Positions 51,211 to 60,297 of a stretch of DNA of 64,000 nucleotides are shown one piece after another. Every line of letters begins with the position of its first letter. Position 1 is the stretch's first letter. A program made the translations under genes and the position numbers. Origin of the DNA: an uncultured Lachnospiraceae bacterium (GTDB lineage Bacteria > Bacillota > Clostridia > Lachnospirales > Lachnospiraceae); the NCBI GenBank assembly GCA_910578645.1, contig CAJTQI010000001.1, forward strand, positions 1 through 64,000, given 5' to 3'. Under the pieces are notes generated by a model, which did no database searches, was not told where the DNA came from, and worked only from the letters and a program-made list of their open reading frames with translations.

Positions 51211-51339
51211 TAGGGTACTGTCTACGCATAGTCAATAGCCCGGAGGGAAGTAAAAAAAATACTTTCTATTTTATAAAAGGTAGTGTATAATAATAAAAAT
51301 CAGTCGGTTATACCAGAATGGTAAAGGCTGAATCATTAT

Positions 51340-51444
51340 GTACAGTGTGTATGGAAGCAGCAAATCATTTCGAATAACACATCAAGTAAACTTTCGCTTT
51401 ATGTTGCCTGTCTTGTAGCGGGCCGTAAGGCATCCATACTGTAC
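51340..51444 (+). other. long stem in the rho leader
   Basis: GTACAG (51340-51345) and TATGGA (51350-51355) pair in order with TCCATA (51433-51438) and CTGTAC (51439-51444), leaving a 4-nt bulge and a 77-nt loop. It is upstream of rho by 80 bp. A possible autoregulatory leader; no known family recognised. A TATAAT-like -10 at 51285-51290 could start this transcript. Confidence 0.4.
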
Positions 51445-51523
51445 GGGTTTAGGCTTGTGCGGTAATATAATCCCTGGACGAAAGAATGTATATAAATGAT
51501 TTATGAAAATACGGGAGGCATGT

Positions 51524-52870
51524 ATGAGAGAAAAATATGAGTCGTTGGCGCTTGCCGATTTAAAGGCAATTGCAAAAGGGAGAGGAATTAAAGGTACCTC
51601 TGCGATGAAGAAAGCGGATATCGTGGAAGCTATGTTAGCTGAGGACGAGAAGGATAAAGCGGCGGGTAAACAGGTTGCGGTAAAATCCGTAGCGCCGCTT
51701 AAGAAGGAAGGCGCAGAGGAAGAGAAGTTCCCGGCAGAGCTTGACAGCGGCATTACCGCAAGCGGGATTTTAGAAGTTATGAGCGATGGTTTCGGGTTTA
51801 TCCGCTGCGAGAATTATCTGCCCGGCGAGAATGACGTCTATGTTGCACCCAGTCAAATCAGGAGATTTGGATTAAAAACGGGTGATATTTTAGAGGGAAA
51901 TACAAGAGTTAAGACGCAGAATGAGAAGTTCAGTGCGCTTTTATATGTGAAGTCTATCAACGGCTATGCGCCGGAGATAGCCATGCGCAGGCCCAATTTT
52001 GAAGATTTGACGCCTATTTTCCCAAACGAAAGGCTGAAACTGGAGACGCCAGGCGCGTCGGTTGCTATGCGTATTATGGATTTGATGAGCCCGGTCGGTA
52101 AAGGGCAGAGAGGTATGATTGTTTCTCCTCCCAAGGCAGGTAAGACTACTTTATTAAAAGAGGTGGCCAAATCCATCACCCGCACTGCGGCGGATGCACA
52201 TCTGATTATTTTGCTGATTGATGAACGTCCGGAAGAGGTGACGGATATTAAGGAGGCCATTGAGGGGCCGAATGTGGAGGTTATCTATTCTACTTTCGAT
52301 GAACTTCCAGAGCACCATAAACGTGTATCGGAGATGGTAATTGAGCGGGCGAAACGTCTGGTAGAGCACGGTAAGGACGTGGTGATTCTACTGGACAGCA
52401 TCACGCGGCTCACAAGGGCGTATAACCTGGTGGTGCCGCCCAGCGGGCGTACATTGTCAGGCGGTCTTGACCCGGCGGCATTACATATGCCGAAGCGGTT
52501 TTTCGGCGCAGCGCGTAATATGAGGGAAGGCGGCAGCCTGACGATTCTGGCTACGGCGCTTGTGGAGACGGGCAGTAAGATGGACGATGTGGTATACGAG
52601 GAATTTAAGGGTACCGGCAACATGGAGATGGTGCTTGACCGTAAGCTGTCCGAGAAGAGGGTGTTCCCTGCCATCGATATTCCAAAGTCCAGTACCAGAA
52701 GGGAAGACCTGCTTTTGTCACCGGAAGAACTGGAGGCAATCAATATCATCCGCAAGGCGCTTAACGGCATGAAAGCGGATGAGGCCGTGGAGAAAGTAGT
52801 GGATATGTTTGCCAGGACGAAGAATAATTTTGAATTTGTCAATATGGTTAAGAAGATGAAATTTATATAA
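51524..52870 (+). CDS. rho: transcription termination factor Rho
   Basis: 448 residues from ATG 51524 (GGGAGG 5 nt upstream; ATG 51503 has no RBS). Hexameric RNA-dependent ATPase that terminates untranslated transcripts. Parts: N-terminal helix bundle (1-60), RNA-binding cold-shock-like domain with GILEVMSDGFGFIRCENYLPG, Q-loop/R-loop region, Walker A SPPKAGKTTL (201-210), Walker B LIILLIDERPEEVTD, and VETGSKMDDVVYEEFKGTGN. A short acidic/Lys-rich insertion after the N domain is present. First gene of the rho-rpmE-DUF1385-prmC-prfA cluster. Confidence 0.97.
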   Translation: MREKYESLALADLKAIAKGRGIKGTSAMKKADIVEAMLAEDEKDKAAGKQVAVKSVAPLKKEGAEEEKFPAELDSGITASGILEVMSDGFGFIRCENYLPGENDVYVAPSQIRRFGLKTGDILEGNTRVKTQNEKFSALLYVKSINGYAPEIAMRRPNFEDLTPIFPNERLKLETPGASVAMRIMDLMSPVGKGQRGMIVSPPKAGKTTLLKEVAKSITRTAADAHLIILLIDERPEEVTDIKEAIEGPNVEVIYSTFDELPEHHKRVSEMVIERAKRLVEHGKDVVILLDSITRLTRAYNLVVPPSGRTLSGGLDPAALHMPKRFFGAARNMREGGSLTILATALVETGSKMDDVVYEEFKGTGNMEMVLDRKLSEKRVFPAIDIPKSSTRREDLLLSPEELEAINIIRKALNGMKADEAVEKVVDMFARTKNNFEFVNMVKKMKFI

Positions 52871-52888
52871 AATTATTTTATAAAATGC

Positions 52889-52917
52889 TTGCATAGCCGA
52901 AATTCCTATGCTACAAT
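52889..52917 (+). promoter_or_regulatory. sigma-A promoter of rpmE
   Basis: -35 TTGCAT 52889-52894, 17-bp spacer, -10 TACAAT 52912-52917. It gives a leader of about 190 nt before rpmE, long enough for L31 autoregulation, though I recognise no defined leader motif. Confidence 0.7.
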
Positions 52918-53113
52918 GTAAAAGCTGTTGATTACCGTAACGATGAATTAAGTGGTGTGAAACCATGTTGGCGGATATCACGGAGCCGCATGTGCCGCTT
53001 AGCAGTGGTGTGTCGGTTTATAACGGCAGGACTGGGAAATTATAACGACGGCAACGTCTATGAATACCAAGAAAGGCATTCTTCATAAGCTGAGAAAGGA
53101 GTAAGTTACCAAG

Positions 53114-53320
53114 ATGAAAGAAGGAATCCATCCTGAGTACTATCAGGCAACAGTAACATGCAACTGTGGAAACACATTCGTGACAGGTTCTACGAAACCT
53201 GAGATTCACGTGGAGGTTTGTTCCAAATGCCATTCATTCTACACAGGGCAGCAGAAGACAGCACAGGCGCGTGGCCGTATTGATAAGTTCAATAAGAAAT
53301 ACGGTGTGGAAAGCAAATAA
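53114..53320 (+). CDS. rpmE: ribosomal protein L31
   Basis: 68 residues, zinc-binding form: CNCG (16-19) and CSKC (36-39) hold one Zn. Starts MKEGIHPEYYQATVTC. RBS GAAAGGAG precedes. Large-subunit protein near the central protuberance. The zinc form suggests a paralogue without Cys may exist elsewhere for zinc starvation. Confidence 0.97.
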   Translation: MKEGIHPEYYQATVTCNCGNTFVTGSTKPEIHVEVCSKCHSFYTGQQKTAQARGRIDKFNKKYGVESK

Positions 53321-53329
53321 GTATTGGTC

Positions 53330-53364
53330 AAAAAGGTTGAGGTGGAAAATCTCAACCTTTTTCT
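53330..53364 (+). terminator. rpmE terminator
   Basis: AAAAAGGTTGAG (53330-53341), 9-nt loop, CTCAACCTTTTT (53351-53362); a perfect 12-bp stem with T-tail. Confidence 0.93.
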
Positions 53365-53426
53365 AAATAAGACGCGAAGTTTGTTTGCACGAAGCGTGCA
53401 GGCTTGCGATATGCATGGGGGTAAGA

Positions 53427-54491
53427 ATGGGTAAGAGAAAGAACATGAGATACTCCGGAATTGGCGGTCAGGCTGTCCTGGAAGGTATTATGATGAAAAA
53501 TAAAGACCAGTATGCAGTGGCGGTCAGGAAGCCGGACGGGGATATTGAAGTGGAGGTGGAACACTATGCTGGCGTGCTTCATGGCAGCAAGCTTCTGAGC
53601 GTTCCCTTTGTGCGTGGATGTTTCCAGTTTTTGGATTCTTTGATTCTGGGAATGAGAAGTTTAAATTTTTCCGCCGGGTTCTATGAGGACGAGGATGCAA
53701 AAGAGACGGTAGCGGACAAAGCATTCAATAAACTTTTTAAGGATAAGGCGGACAAAGTTTTCAGTGCCATTGTGATGGTGCTTTCTTTTGCGCTTGCAAT
53801 AGGTATTTTTATGGTGCTTCCTTATTATGTGACGTCCCTTTTTGAAGAATATATCAGGAGCGCTTCCTTTATGGCATTGATAGAAGGAGTGCTGCGTATT
53901 GTGATTTTTGTAGGATATGTATTGAGTATTTCGTTGATGAAAGATATTAAGCGTGTCTATATGTATCACGGTGCGGAACATAAGTGCATTAACTGTATTG
54001 AAAAAGGCCGTCCGCTTACGGTCAGAAATGTTATGAGAAGTTCCAAGCAACACAAACGGTGCGGAACCAGTTTCCTTTTGTTTGTCATGTTAGTCAGTGT
54101 GGTTTTGTTTTTCTTTATCAGGGTAGAGAATCCTCTGTACCGTGTACTAATACGTATCGCATTGATTCCGGTGATAGCGGGGATTTCCTATGAGATTATC
54201 CGTCTGGCCGGAAGGAGCAACAATATTTTAGTTAGGATTATTTCGGCGCCGGGTATGTGGCTCCAGAGGCTGACTACGAGGGAGCCGGATGAGGGTATGG
54301 TAGAAGTTGCGATTGCGGCGGTGGAAGCAGTCTTTGACTGGAAGGCGTATTTATATGAGGCTTTCGGATATGAAGTGGACGATTCCTGGTTGAGAGATGA
54401 CGAGCAGGAGCCGGAAGAGAAAGAAGAAATACGAGAGAAAGAGGAAGGACAGGAGAAGGATATCGTTGTAATACCAATGAATGGCAGATAA
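53427..54491 (+). CDS. DUF1385 (YqhQ-type) membrane protein
   Basis: 354 residues from ATG 53427. Family opening SGIGGQAVLEGIMMKNKDQYAVAVR, then TM segments near 110-135, 148-170, 215-235 and 240-260, with the conserved MYHGAEHKCINCIE (His/Cys cluster, possible metal site) and SSKQHKRCGTSFLLF. The tail is Glu-rich (last 40 residues). Function unproven; in Clostridia it nearly always sits between rpmE and prmC/prfA, as here. Confidence 0.9.
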   Translation: MGKRKNMRYSGIGGQAVLEGIMMKNKDQYAVAVRKPDGDIEVEVEHYAGVLHGSKLLSVPFVRGCFQFLDSLILGMRSLNFSAGFYEDEDAKETVADKAFNKLFKDKADKVFSAIVMVLSFALAIGIFMVLPYYVTSLFEEYIRSASFMALIEGVLRIVIFVGYVLSISLMKDIKRVYMYHGAEHKCINCIEKGRPLTVRNVMRSSKQHKRCGTSFLLFVMLVSVVLFFFIRVENPLYRVLIRIALIPVIAGISYEIIRLAGRSNNILVRIISAPGMWLQRLTTREPDEGMVEVAIAAVEAVFDWKAYLYEAFGYEVDDSWLRDDEQEPEEKEEIREKEEGQEKDIVVIPMNGR

Positions 54492-54620
54492 ACAGCAAAA
54501 ATAAAAGGAATACCTAATAAATAGCGAATGATATTAATACTCGTGTATGTGTGAATGTACGAGGCGGAGTCATGGGGATAGCCGAAAAATATATGCTATA
54601 TTTTGCAGGATGAAATAATT

Positions 54621-55517
54621 ATGGAAATAACTGATGTTATAAAAACCTGTCATCATAAAGAGATAACTTATCAGGAAGTATACCGATGGGGAGTAAATGA
54701 GCTGACTCAGGCAGATATTGCGGATGCAGGGTTAGATGCAAGGCTTCTGCTCGAATGGTGCTGTGGTACGGACAGGAATACCTTGCTTGCCCATGGGGAC
54801 AGGGAGGTATCCGGGGAGGAAGTTCACAGATACGCACAGTGTGTGGCACGGCGTAAGGAGCATGTGCCGCTCCAATATATTACGGGCGAGCAGGATTTTA
54901 TGGGTCTTGTCTTTGCAGTGGATAAAAATGTTCTTGTGCCCAGGCAGGACACGGAAGTGCTTGTGGAGGAAGTGATGCGGTATCTTCATGATGGTATGCA
55001 TATACTGGATATGTGTACCGGCACAGGCTGTATTTTACTAAGTTTGTTACATTATTCCAATGGCTGTACAGGTCTGGGCGTGGATGTGTCTGGGGAAGCA
55101 TTGAAGGTTGCAAGAGAAAATGCGGCGAGGATGATAGATGCGGAGGGAAGAGACTGCGTTACTTTTGTGCAGAGTGACCTTTTCGATGGTGTGGACACCC
55201 GGGAGAAATTCGATATAATTGTGTCTAACCCACCATATATAAGAACAGATGTTATAGAAATGTTGATGCCGGAAGTAAGGGATTATGAGCCACATCTTGC
55301 ATTGGATGGGCGCCAGGACGGTTTATTCTTCTATCGAAAGATAATAGAGCAGGCGGGAGAATACCTGGCAGGCGGCGGAATGCTTTTCTTCGAGATTGGT
55401 TTTGACCAGGGAGAAGAGGTAAGGCTGTTGATGGAAAGTGCAGGGTATCAGGAAGTGGAAATCGTTAAGGATTTTGCAGGGCTTGACAGGGTCGTGCATG
55501 GAGTACATGGGATTTGA
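54621..55517 (+). CDS. prmC: peptide chain release factor N5-glutamine methyltransferase
   Basis: 298 residues from ATG 54621 (AGGA 10 nt upstream; TTG 54603 possible). Methylates the GGQ glutamine of RF1/RF2 with SAM. N-terminal helical domain with RKEHVPLQYITGEQDFMG, then MCTGTGCILL (SAM loop, 131-140) and the catalytic NPPY at 203-206. Located directly before prfA, its substrate gene. Confidence 0.95.
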   Translation: MEITDVIKTCHHKEITYQEVYRWGVNELTQADIADAGLDARLLLEWCCGTDRNTLLAHGDREVSGEEVHRYAQCVARRKEHVPLQYITGEQDFMGLVFAVDKNVLVPRQDTEVLVEEVMRYLHDGMHILDMCTGTGCILLSLLHYSNGCTGLGVDVSGEALKVARENAARMIDAEGRDCVTFVQSDLFDGVDTREKFDIIVSNPPYIRTDVIEMLMPEVRDYEPHLALDGRQDGLFFYRKIIEQAGEYLAGGGMLFFEIGFDQGEEVRLLMESAGYQEVEIVKDFAGLDRVVHGVHGI

Positions 55518-55569
55518 GCATCCGCATATCAGATGATATGGGATGAATGAGAATATTACGGAGGTAGTT

Positions 55570-56646
55570 ATGTTTGACAAGTTAGAGGATTTGCTGAGAA
55601 AGTTTGAAGAAATCATGAATGAGCTGAGTGAGCCTACGGTTGCCGACAATCAGGAGCGGTTCCGGGAACTGATGAAAGAGCAGAGTAATTTGACGCCCAT
55701 CGTGGATGCCTATAGAGAATATAAGAAGTCCAAGCAGGATATCGAAGATTCTCTTTCTATGCTTGAGAGTGAATCTGACGACGAGATGCGGGAGATGCTC
55801 AAAGACGAACTTGCTGATGGTAAGAAACGCGTAGATGAGTTGGAACAGAAGTTAAAGATTCTCCTTTTGCCGAAAGACCCTAACGATGAGAAGAATGTTA
55901 TTGTGGAGATACGTGCCGGTGCGGGCGGTGACGAGGCGGCGCTTTTTGCAGCGGAAATCTACCGTATGTATGTGCATTATGCGGAAGGAAGGCGTTGGAA
56001 AGTAGAGACGATGGAAGTGGAAGAAATCGGTATCGGCGGCATGAAGAGTGTTACGTTTATGGTAACCGGGCAGGGCGCCTATTCCGTATTAAAATATGAG
56101 AGCGGCGTGCACCGTGTACAGCGCGTGCCTGAGACGGAGAGCGGCGGGCGTATTCATACCTCCACTATCAGCGTTGCGGTGATGCCTGAGGTAGACGAGG
56201 ATATAGATATTGTAATAGAGGATAAGGATATACGAATTGACGTAATGCGGGCTTCCGGGAACGGTGGACAGTGCGTTAACACGACAGATTCCGCAGTGCG
56301 TTTGACCCATTATCCTACGGGAATTGTGGTGTACAGCCAGACCGAGAAGTCCCAGATTCAGAATAAGGCGAAGGCATTCGCACTGTTGAAGGCGAAGCTC
56401 TACGATATGGAGCAGCAGCAGCGCCATGACGCGGAAGCCGAGATGCGCAGGAGCCAGATTGGCACGGGCGACCGCTCCGAGAAGATTCGGACGTACAATT
56501 TCCCCCAGGGCCGTGTCACCGACCATAGGATTAATCTGACTATCTATAAACTGGATAAGGTGATGAATGGAGATATCCAGGAGATTATTGACGCTTGTAT
56601 CGCCGCTGACCAGGCAGCGAAGTTGTCGAAGATGAACGAGAATTAA
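55570..56646 (+). CDS. prfA: peptide chain release factor 1
   Basis: 358 residues from ATG 55570 (GGAGG, 5-nt spacing). Reads UAA/UAG stops. GGQ at 232-234 in ASGNGGQCVNTTDSAVRLTHYPTG, the AGAGGDEAALFA segment (116-127) and the SGVHRVQRVPETESGGRIHTS region. It ends the rho to prfA cluster and is followed by a terminator. Full length. Confidence 0.97.
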   Translation: MFDKLEDLLRKFEEIMNELSEPTVADNQERFRELMKEQSNLTPIVDAYREYKKSKQDIEDSLSMLESESDDEMREMLKDELADGKKRVDELEQKLKILLLPKDPNDEKNVIVEIRAGAGGDEAALFAAEIYRMYVHYAEGRRWKVETMEVEEIGIGGMKSVTFMVTGQGAYSVLKYESGVHRVQRVPETESGGRIHTSTISVAVMPEVDEDIDIVIEDKDIRIDVMRASGNGGQCVNTTDSAVRLTHYPTGIVVYSQTEKSQIQNKAKAFALLKAKLYDMEQQQRHDAEAEMRRSQIGTGDRSEKIRTYNFPQGRVTDHRINLTIYKLDKVMNGDIQEIIDACIAADQAAKLSKMNEN

Positions 56647-56690
56647 ACCGTCTGAATTGTGGAGGTTGGCAGCTTTATAAGTTTGATTGG

Positions 56691-56729
56691 AAATCGGTTT
56701 ATTTGCATAGAAAAATGAGCCGATTTTTT
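56691..56729 (+). terminator. prfA terminator
   Basis: AAATCGGTTTATTT (56691-56704) pairs (two G-T) with AAATGAGCCGATTT (56713-56726), followed by T to 56729. A very similar structure follows the DUF1016 gene at 59374. Confidence 0.85.
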
Positions 56730-56931
56730 CTTTGTTCACTGTGGGTATAGTTGATTGCGTAATATCAATTTGTGTTTACAGATAATTTTATTTTATACGT
56801 AGAATTTTGTTTCTGCGAACAATGAGGCAGGCGGTTGTGAAGTGAATATTTGGCGATTGACGTGAGGCATTTGACTTGGATATGGAATGATTTATGAAAG
56901 CATGTATAGTTGTCGGAAGAAAGAGTTGCGC

Positions 56932-56960
56932 TTGTGATACTTTAGGAAAAATGTTATAAT
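56932..56960 (+). promoter_or_regulatory. sigma-A promoter of the 57-kb gene pair
   Basis: -35 TTGTGA 56932-56937, 17-bp spacer, -10 TATAAT 56955-56960, about 65 bp before the gene. Confidence 0.7.
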
Positions 56961-57024
56961 ATGTATATAAGTTAATTGAAAATCAACTAAGAAAGAGAAT
57001 CGAATATGGAAGGATGTGTTGTTT

Positions 57025-57258
57025 GTGAATGAGCGAATGACTTGGGAACAGATACAAATGAAATATCCGGACCAATGGGTCGGACTTGTGGATGTCCGGT
57101 ATCAAAATGATGATGGAATTTCTGTAGAATCTGCTATTGTCAAATATACGAATAAAAAGAAATCAGAATTGACCAGGTTGGTACTAAAAGGAGAAATTAT
57201 TGCCCGGCATACGAATCCTGAAGGATACATACAACTGGGTATGGTTGGTGCACTATGA
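57025..57258 (+). CDS. small conserved protein next to the retropepsin-like gene
   Basis: 77 residues from GTG 57025 (GTG 57016 and ATG 57037 are alternatives; GGAAGG lies at 57008-57013). MTWEQIQMKYPDQWVGLVDV then DGISVESAIVKYTNKKKSEL. This type occurs beside retropepsin-like genes in gut Clostridia; function unknown. Its stop overlaps the ATG of the next gene by 4 bp, so the two proteins are made together. Confidence 0.65.
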   Translation: MNERMTWEQIQMKYPDQWVGLVDVRYQNDDGISVESAIVKYTNKKKSELTRLVLKGEIIARHTNPEGYIQLGMVGAL

Positions 57259-57713
57259 AACAATATACATTAAGGTTGGATAAAACAAGACAAAGACCAG
57301 TGGTTATTTTGAATAATGGACTTACAGCCTTATTTGACACAGGGGCGTATATTCCAGTATGGACGGATGATGAAGACATACTCCTATCTGAATTGGGTGC
57401 AGTTCTCGTTAGGAAAGATGTTCCATTATCTGGTTTTGGCGGTTCAACATTTGGTAATTTATATAAAGTAAATTTAAATATTGGCGGTATTTTATATCCA
57501 AACATGCACATTATAGCAAATAATGAGATAAATGCCACTTTTAATCTCATATTGAGTGCTACAATGTTTGCAGGGCTTATCTACCAGATTGATACTGTAA
57601 ATCATATGTTAAACATAGAGATTCCTGATTGGGAGAGTAACGTACGAAACTTAAGAGTAGTGAATGAAGATGGAAAAATTTTTGTGCTTTGCAGTGGAGG
57701 TTTGAGCATTTAA
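57255..57713 (+). CDS. retropepsin-like aspartyl protease-fold protein
   Basis: 152 residues. ALFDTGAYIPVW near 30-41 is the catalytic D-T/S-G motif of retroviral-type aspartyl proteases (here DTGA), followed by a flap-like SGFGGSTFGN segment and FNLILSATMFAGLIYQID, which matches the hydrophobic (G/N)-x-IL-G-like second motif in degenerate form. One domain, so it would act as a dimer. Substrate unknown. ATG 57255 overlaps the preceding stop. Confidence 0.65.
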   Translation: MKQYTLRLDKTRQRPVVILNNGLTALFDTGAYIPVWTDDEDILLSELGAVLVRKDVPLSGFGGSTFGNLYKVNLNIGGILYPNMHIIANNEINATFNLILSATMFAGLIYQIDTVNHMLNIEIPDWESNVRNLRVVNEDGKIFVLCSGGLSI

Positions 57714-58077
57714 AAAAGTCTTTATTTGTTATTCATATGTATGGTGGGAACAATGTTGAACTTAGACGGATACAATGAAAATTGCTTTTATGATAAAATC
57801 TATCACTGTATTATTTTTGTGGCAATGATGTATGAATAGATAACAAATGCTATCCTATATTGGTTTTTTCAAAATTCCAATATAGGATATTTTTAAACCT
57901 GGTGATGAATGAGTAGAAGATAGAGAGGGACACAAATGAGAGATGGGTATCCGAAAGATTTTATTATCACGCATCCACAGTATAAGGTTGAATACAATTT
58001 CGTTACATGTGTTATGTGTTTATATTTACTTAACATAGAATTATGTAAAATTGGAAAAACTGTTTGGAGGTATCACA
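57714..58077. other. intergenic stretch before the DUF1016 gene
   Basis: No gene. CCTATATTGG-TTTTTTCAAAATT-CCAATATAGG (57855-57888) is a 10-bp perfect hairpin whose T-run lies in the loop, likely a terminator on either strand. Confidence 0.5.
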
Positions 58078-59202
58078 GTGAAGAATGAAAAAATGGAAAT
58101 TATAGATAATAAAGAATTTCAGACTTTATATGATAAATCAAAAAAACTGATTGATAGTGCCAGAAATAATATGGGACAAATGGCGAATGCAATTACGGTA
58201 CTTACAAGTTTTTTACTAGGGAGATATATTGTTGAACAAGAACAACAAGGAGCTGAAAGGGCGAAATATGGAGCTAAAATAGTAGATTCCCTGTCCGTAT
58301 ATCTGACAGAAGAATATGGCAGAGGTTTTTCAAGGAGCAATGTTGCAGGAATGAGACAATTCTATATGGCGTATAAAGACAGGGAAGATAAAATTATCCA
58401 GTCAGGGATTGGACAATTTGAACAGGCTTTTGAAATTATCCAATCGGGAATTGGACAATTGGAAATGATATATAACAATATACCTTTTAAACTTAGTTGG
58501 ACTCATTATCAGGTGCTTATGCGCATAGAAGACAGGGATGAAAGAGATTTTTATGAGAACGAGGCAATACGCTCGAACTGGAATGTAAATACTTTAAAAA
58601 GACAGTTTCATTCTAGCTTGTATGAAAGACTTGCATTAAGCCGGGATAAAAATGATGTGATGCGGCTGGCAAATGAAGGAGCCGTTCCACAAAAACCGCA
58701 AGATATATTGCATACGCCATATGTATTGGAGTTTGCAGGATTAGAAGATAAGGCTTCCTATCATGAAAGTGAGTTGGAATCAGCGGTAATAGAAAAGATG
58801 CAAAAATTTCTTTTAGAATTAGGAAAGGGGTTTCTGTTTGAACAGCGTCAAAAAAGATTCACATTTCATGACAAAAATTTCTATGTGGATTTGGTTTTAT
58901 ATAACAGACTGTTAAAGTGCTATGTTCTCATAGATTTTAAAATTGATGAACTTACGCATCAGGATTTAGGACAGATGCAGATGTATGTAAATTATTTTGA
59001 CCGTTATGAAAGGGTTGAGGGCGAAAATCCGACCATTGGTATTCTACTTTGTAAACAGAGTGATGAGGCTCTTGTGGATTTAACACTTCCGGAAAATGCA
59101 AACATTTATGCAAAAGAATATAAATTGTATCTACCAGATAAAAGATTATTACAGAAAAAATTGAAAGAATGGTTAGATGAGGAGCAGAATAATAATTTAT
59201 AA
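58078..59202 (+). CDS. DUF1016/YhcG-family PD-(D/E)XK nuclease
   Basis: 374 residues from GTG 58078 (GGAGG, 7-nt spacing). N-terminal DUF1016_N helical domain (GRYIVEQEQQGAERAKYG, LTEEYGRGFSRSNVAGMRQFYM) and a C-terminal nuclease domain: ESAVIEKMQKFLLELGKGF, then YVDLVLYNRLLKCYVLIDFK (D...D-x-K core). A tandem duplication inside gives IIQSGIGQFEQAFE then IIQSGIGQLE (about 111-133). Family members are linked to mobile DNA and restriction-like defence. GTG start and AT-rich composition hint at transfer. A terminator follows at 59374. Confidence 0.85.
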   Translation: MKNEKMEIIDNKEFQTLYDKSKKLIDSARNNMGQMANAITVLTSFLLGRYIVEQEQQGAERAKYGAKIVDSLSVYLTEEYGRGFSRSNVAGMRQFYMAYKDREDKIIQSGIGQFEQAFEIIQSGIGQLEMIYNNIPFKLSWTHYQVLMRIEDRDERDFYENEAIRSNWNVNTLKRQFHSSLYERLALSRDKNDVMRLANEGAVPQKPQDILHTPYVLEFAGLEDKASYHESELESAVIEKMQKFLLELGKGFLFEQRQKRFTFHDKNFYVDLVLYNRLLKCYVLIDFKIDELTHQDLGQMQMYVNYFDRYERVEGENPTIGILLCKQSDEALVDLTLPENANIYAKEYKLYLPDKRLLQKKLKEWLDEEQNNNL

Positions 59203-59373
59203 TGTGCGAGAAGGTTAGAGATAGTCTACATTCAATTAACAAAGGAGAAAGAAAATCCTCAGTTAATCCTGGTTACAATTCGGACATGTTCAATGATAGT
59301 TTTGAAGAAAAAAGAGATTGTATCAGGAATCCAATATCTATATTAATAAAGCACTTTCTAAAATAGGTACGTG

Positions 59374-59410
59374 GAAACCGGTTCATTTGGGATAGAAATG
59401 AGTCGGTTTT
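59374..59410 (+). terminator. terminator after the DUF1016 gene
   Basis: AAACCGGTTCATTT (59374-59387) pairs with AAATGAGTCGGTTT (59395-59408), 14 pairs with two G-T, then T-rich. Same pattern as the prfA terminator. Confidence 0.8.
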
Positions 59411-59496
59411 TGCATGTGCAGAAAAAAATTTTTTTCTGTAACCATTTTAGCAATCGCGTAATCTAATCAGTATAACACGTGTTAAGCAGGAAAGAG

Positions 59497-59600
59497 ATGC
59501 CGCTGCAGAGGCATAAGGGCAACCCGGCGTCAGATACAATCCGTCAAACGGAGAAATTCTGAAAGGGGGTAAAGTCCGAAACGAGTACGGCCCATAAATC
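59497..59600 (+). ncRNA. candidate structured leader of the sigma gene
   Basis: ATGCC/GGCAT stem (59497-59514), GGG-CAA-CCC, CCGT-CAA-ACGG hairpins and a G-rich to C-rich tail lie between 59497 and 59600. The core GGCATAAGG..ACCCGGCG (59510-59529) recurs at 62131-62150 with 17 of 20 bases. A shared RNA motif or repeat; no known riboswitch recognised. Confidence 0.35.
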
Positions 59601-59657
59601 GGATAAAGTTGATAAATGGACAAGGCTTGTTTGGAAGAATGCGGGAAGGGCATGGTT

Positions 59658-60206
59658 ATGAAGATGAAGAACAAAGTAGGCTTGAAATTAGTCGAAAAGG
59701 CGGCGAAAGGAAACAGGGAAGCTTTTGGGGAACTGATTATCATGCATCAGGAATACCTGTATAGATTGGCGTATATGTACACGAAGAATGAGCAGGACGC
59801 CTTGGATGCAGTGCAGGAGTGCGCCATGCGCGCAATGATTTCCATGGATAAGCTTCGGGAGCCTGAATATTTTAAGACATGGATTACACGCATACTGATT
59901 AACAGCATTTATCTGGCACAGAAGAAGAGAAAGAACAACAGTCCCTTCGAGGAATACAGCGAGGCGGCGCCTGAACCATCGGTCTCTATTGAAGAAAAGA
60001 CAGACCTCTATGATGCCATAGATTTGCTTCCTCCCACTTATAAGACTGTGGTGATTTTACAGTATTTTCAGGGAATGAAAATCAATGAAATTGCACAGGT
60101 CATGAGTATACCGGTGGGAAGTGTGAAGGCATATCTGTTCCGTGCAAAAGAGTCGCTCAGGAATCAGTTGGAGGACGGGAATAGAGAAAAGGTCAGGGCT
60201 GAGTGA
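59658..60206 (+). CDS. ECF-type sigma-70 factor
   Basis: 182 residues from ATG 59658 (GGGAAGGG 7 nt upstream). Region 2: EAFGELIIMHQEYLYRLAYMYTKNEQDALDAVQECAMRAM with PEYFKTWITRILIN; region 4: LLPPTYKTVVILQYFQGMKI and IAQVMSIPVGSVKAYLFRAKESL. It resembles SigV/SigX-type factors paired with an anti-sigma membrane protein. The next gene starts about 90 bp downstream, a DUF4179 protein that is the likely regulator. Confidence 0.9.
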   Translation: MKMKNKVGLKLVEKAAKGNREAFGELIIMHQEYLYRLAYMYTKNEQDALDAVQECAMRAMISMDKLREPEYFKTWITRILINSIYLAQKKRKNNSPFEEYSEAAPEPSVSIEEKTDLYDAIDLLPPTYKTVVILQYFQGMKINEIAQVMSIPVGSVKAYLFRAKESLRNQLEDGNREKVRAE

Positions 60207-60297
60207 ACAGGTTCCGTATCTGAACAAGTTCCGTGTCCGGATAAGTTCAGATGCAAATTTGTGCTTGCGGCCCAGAGGTTGCAGGTTACAGAAAGGC

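Noticed and set aside
59461..59600. Group II intron or known riboswitch
   Set aside because: G-rich and hairpin-rich, but I find no intron ends, no domain V, and no match to riboswitch cores I know; left as an unassigned motif.
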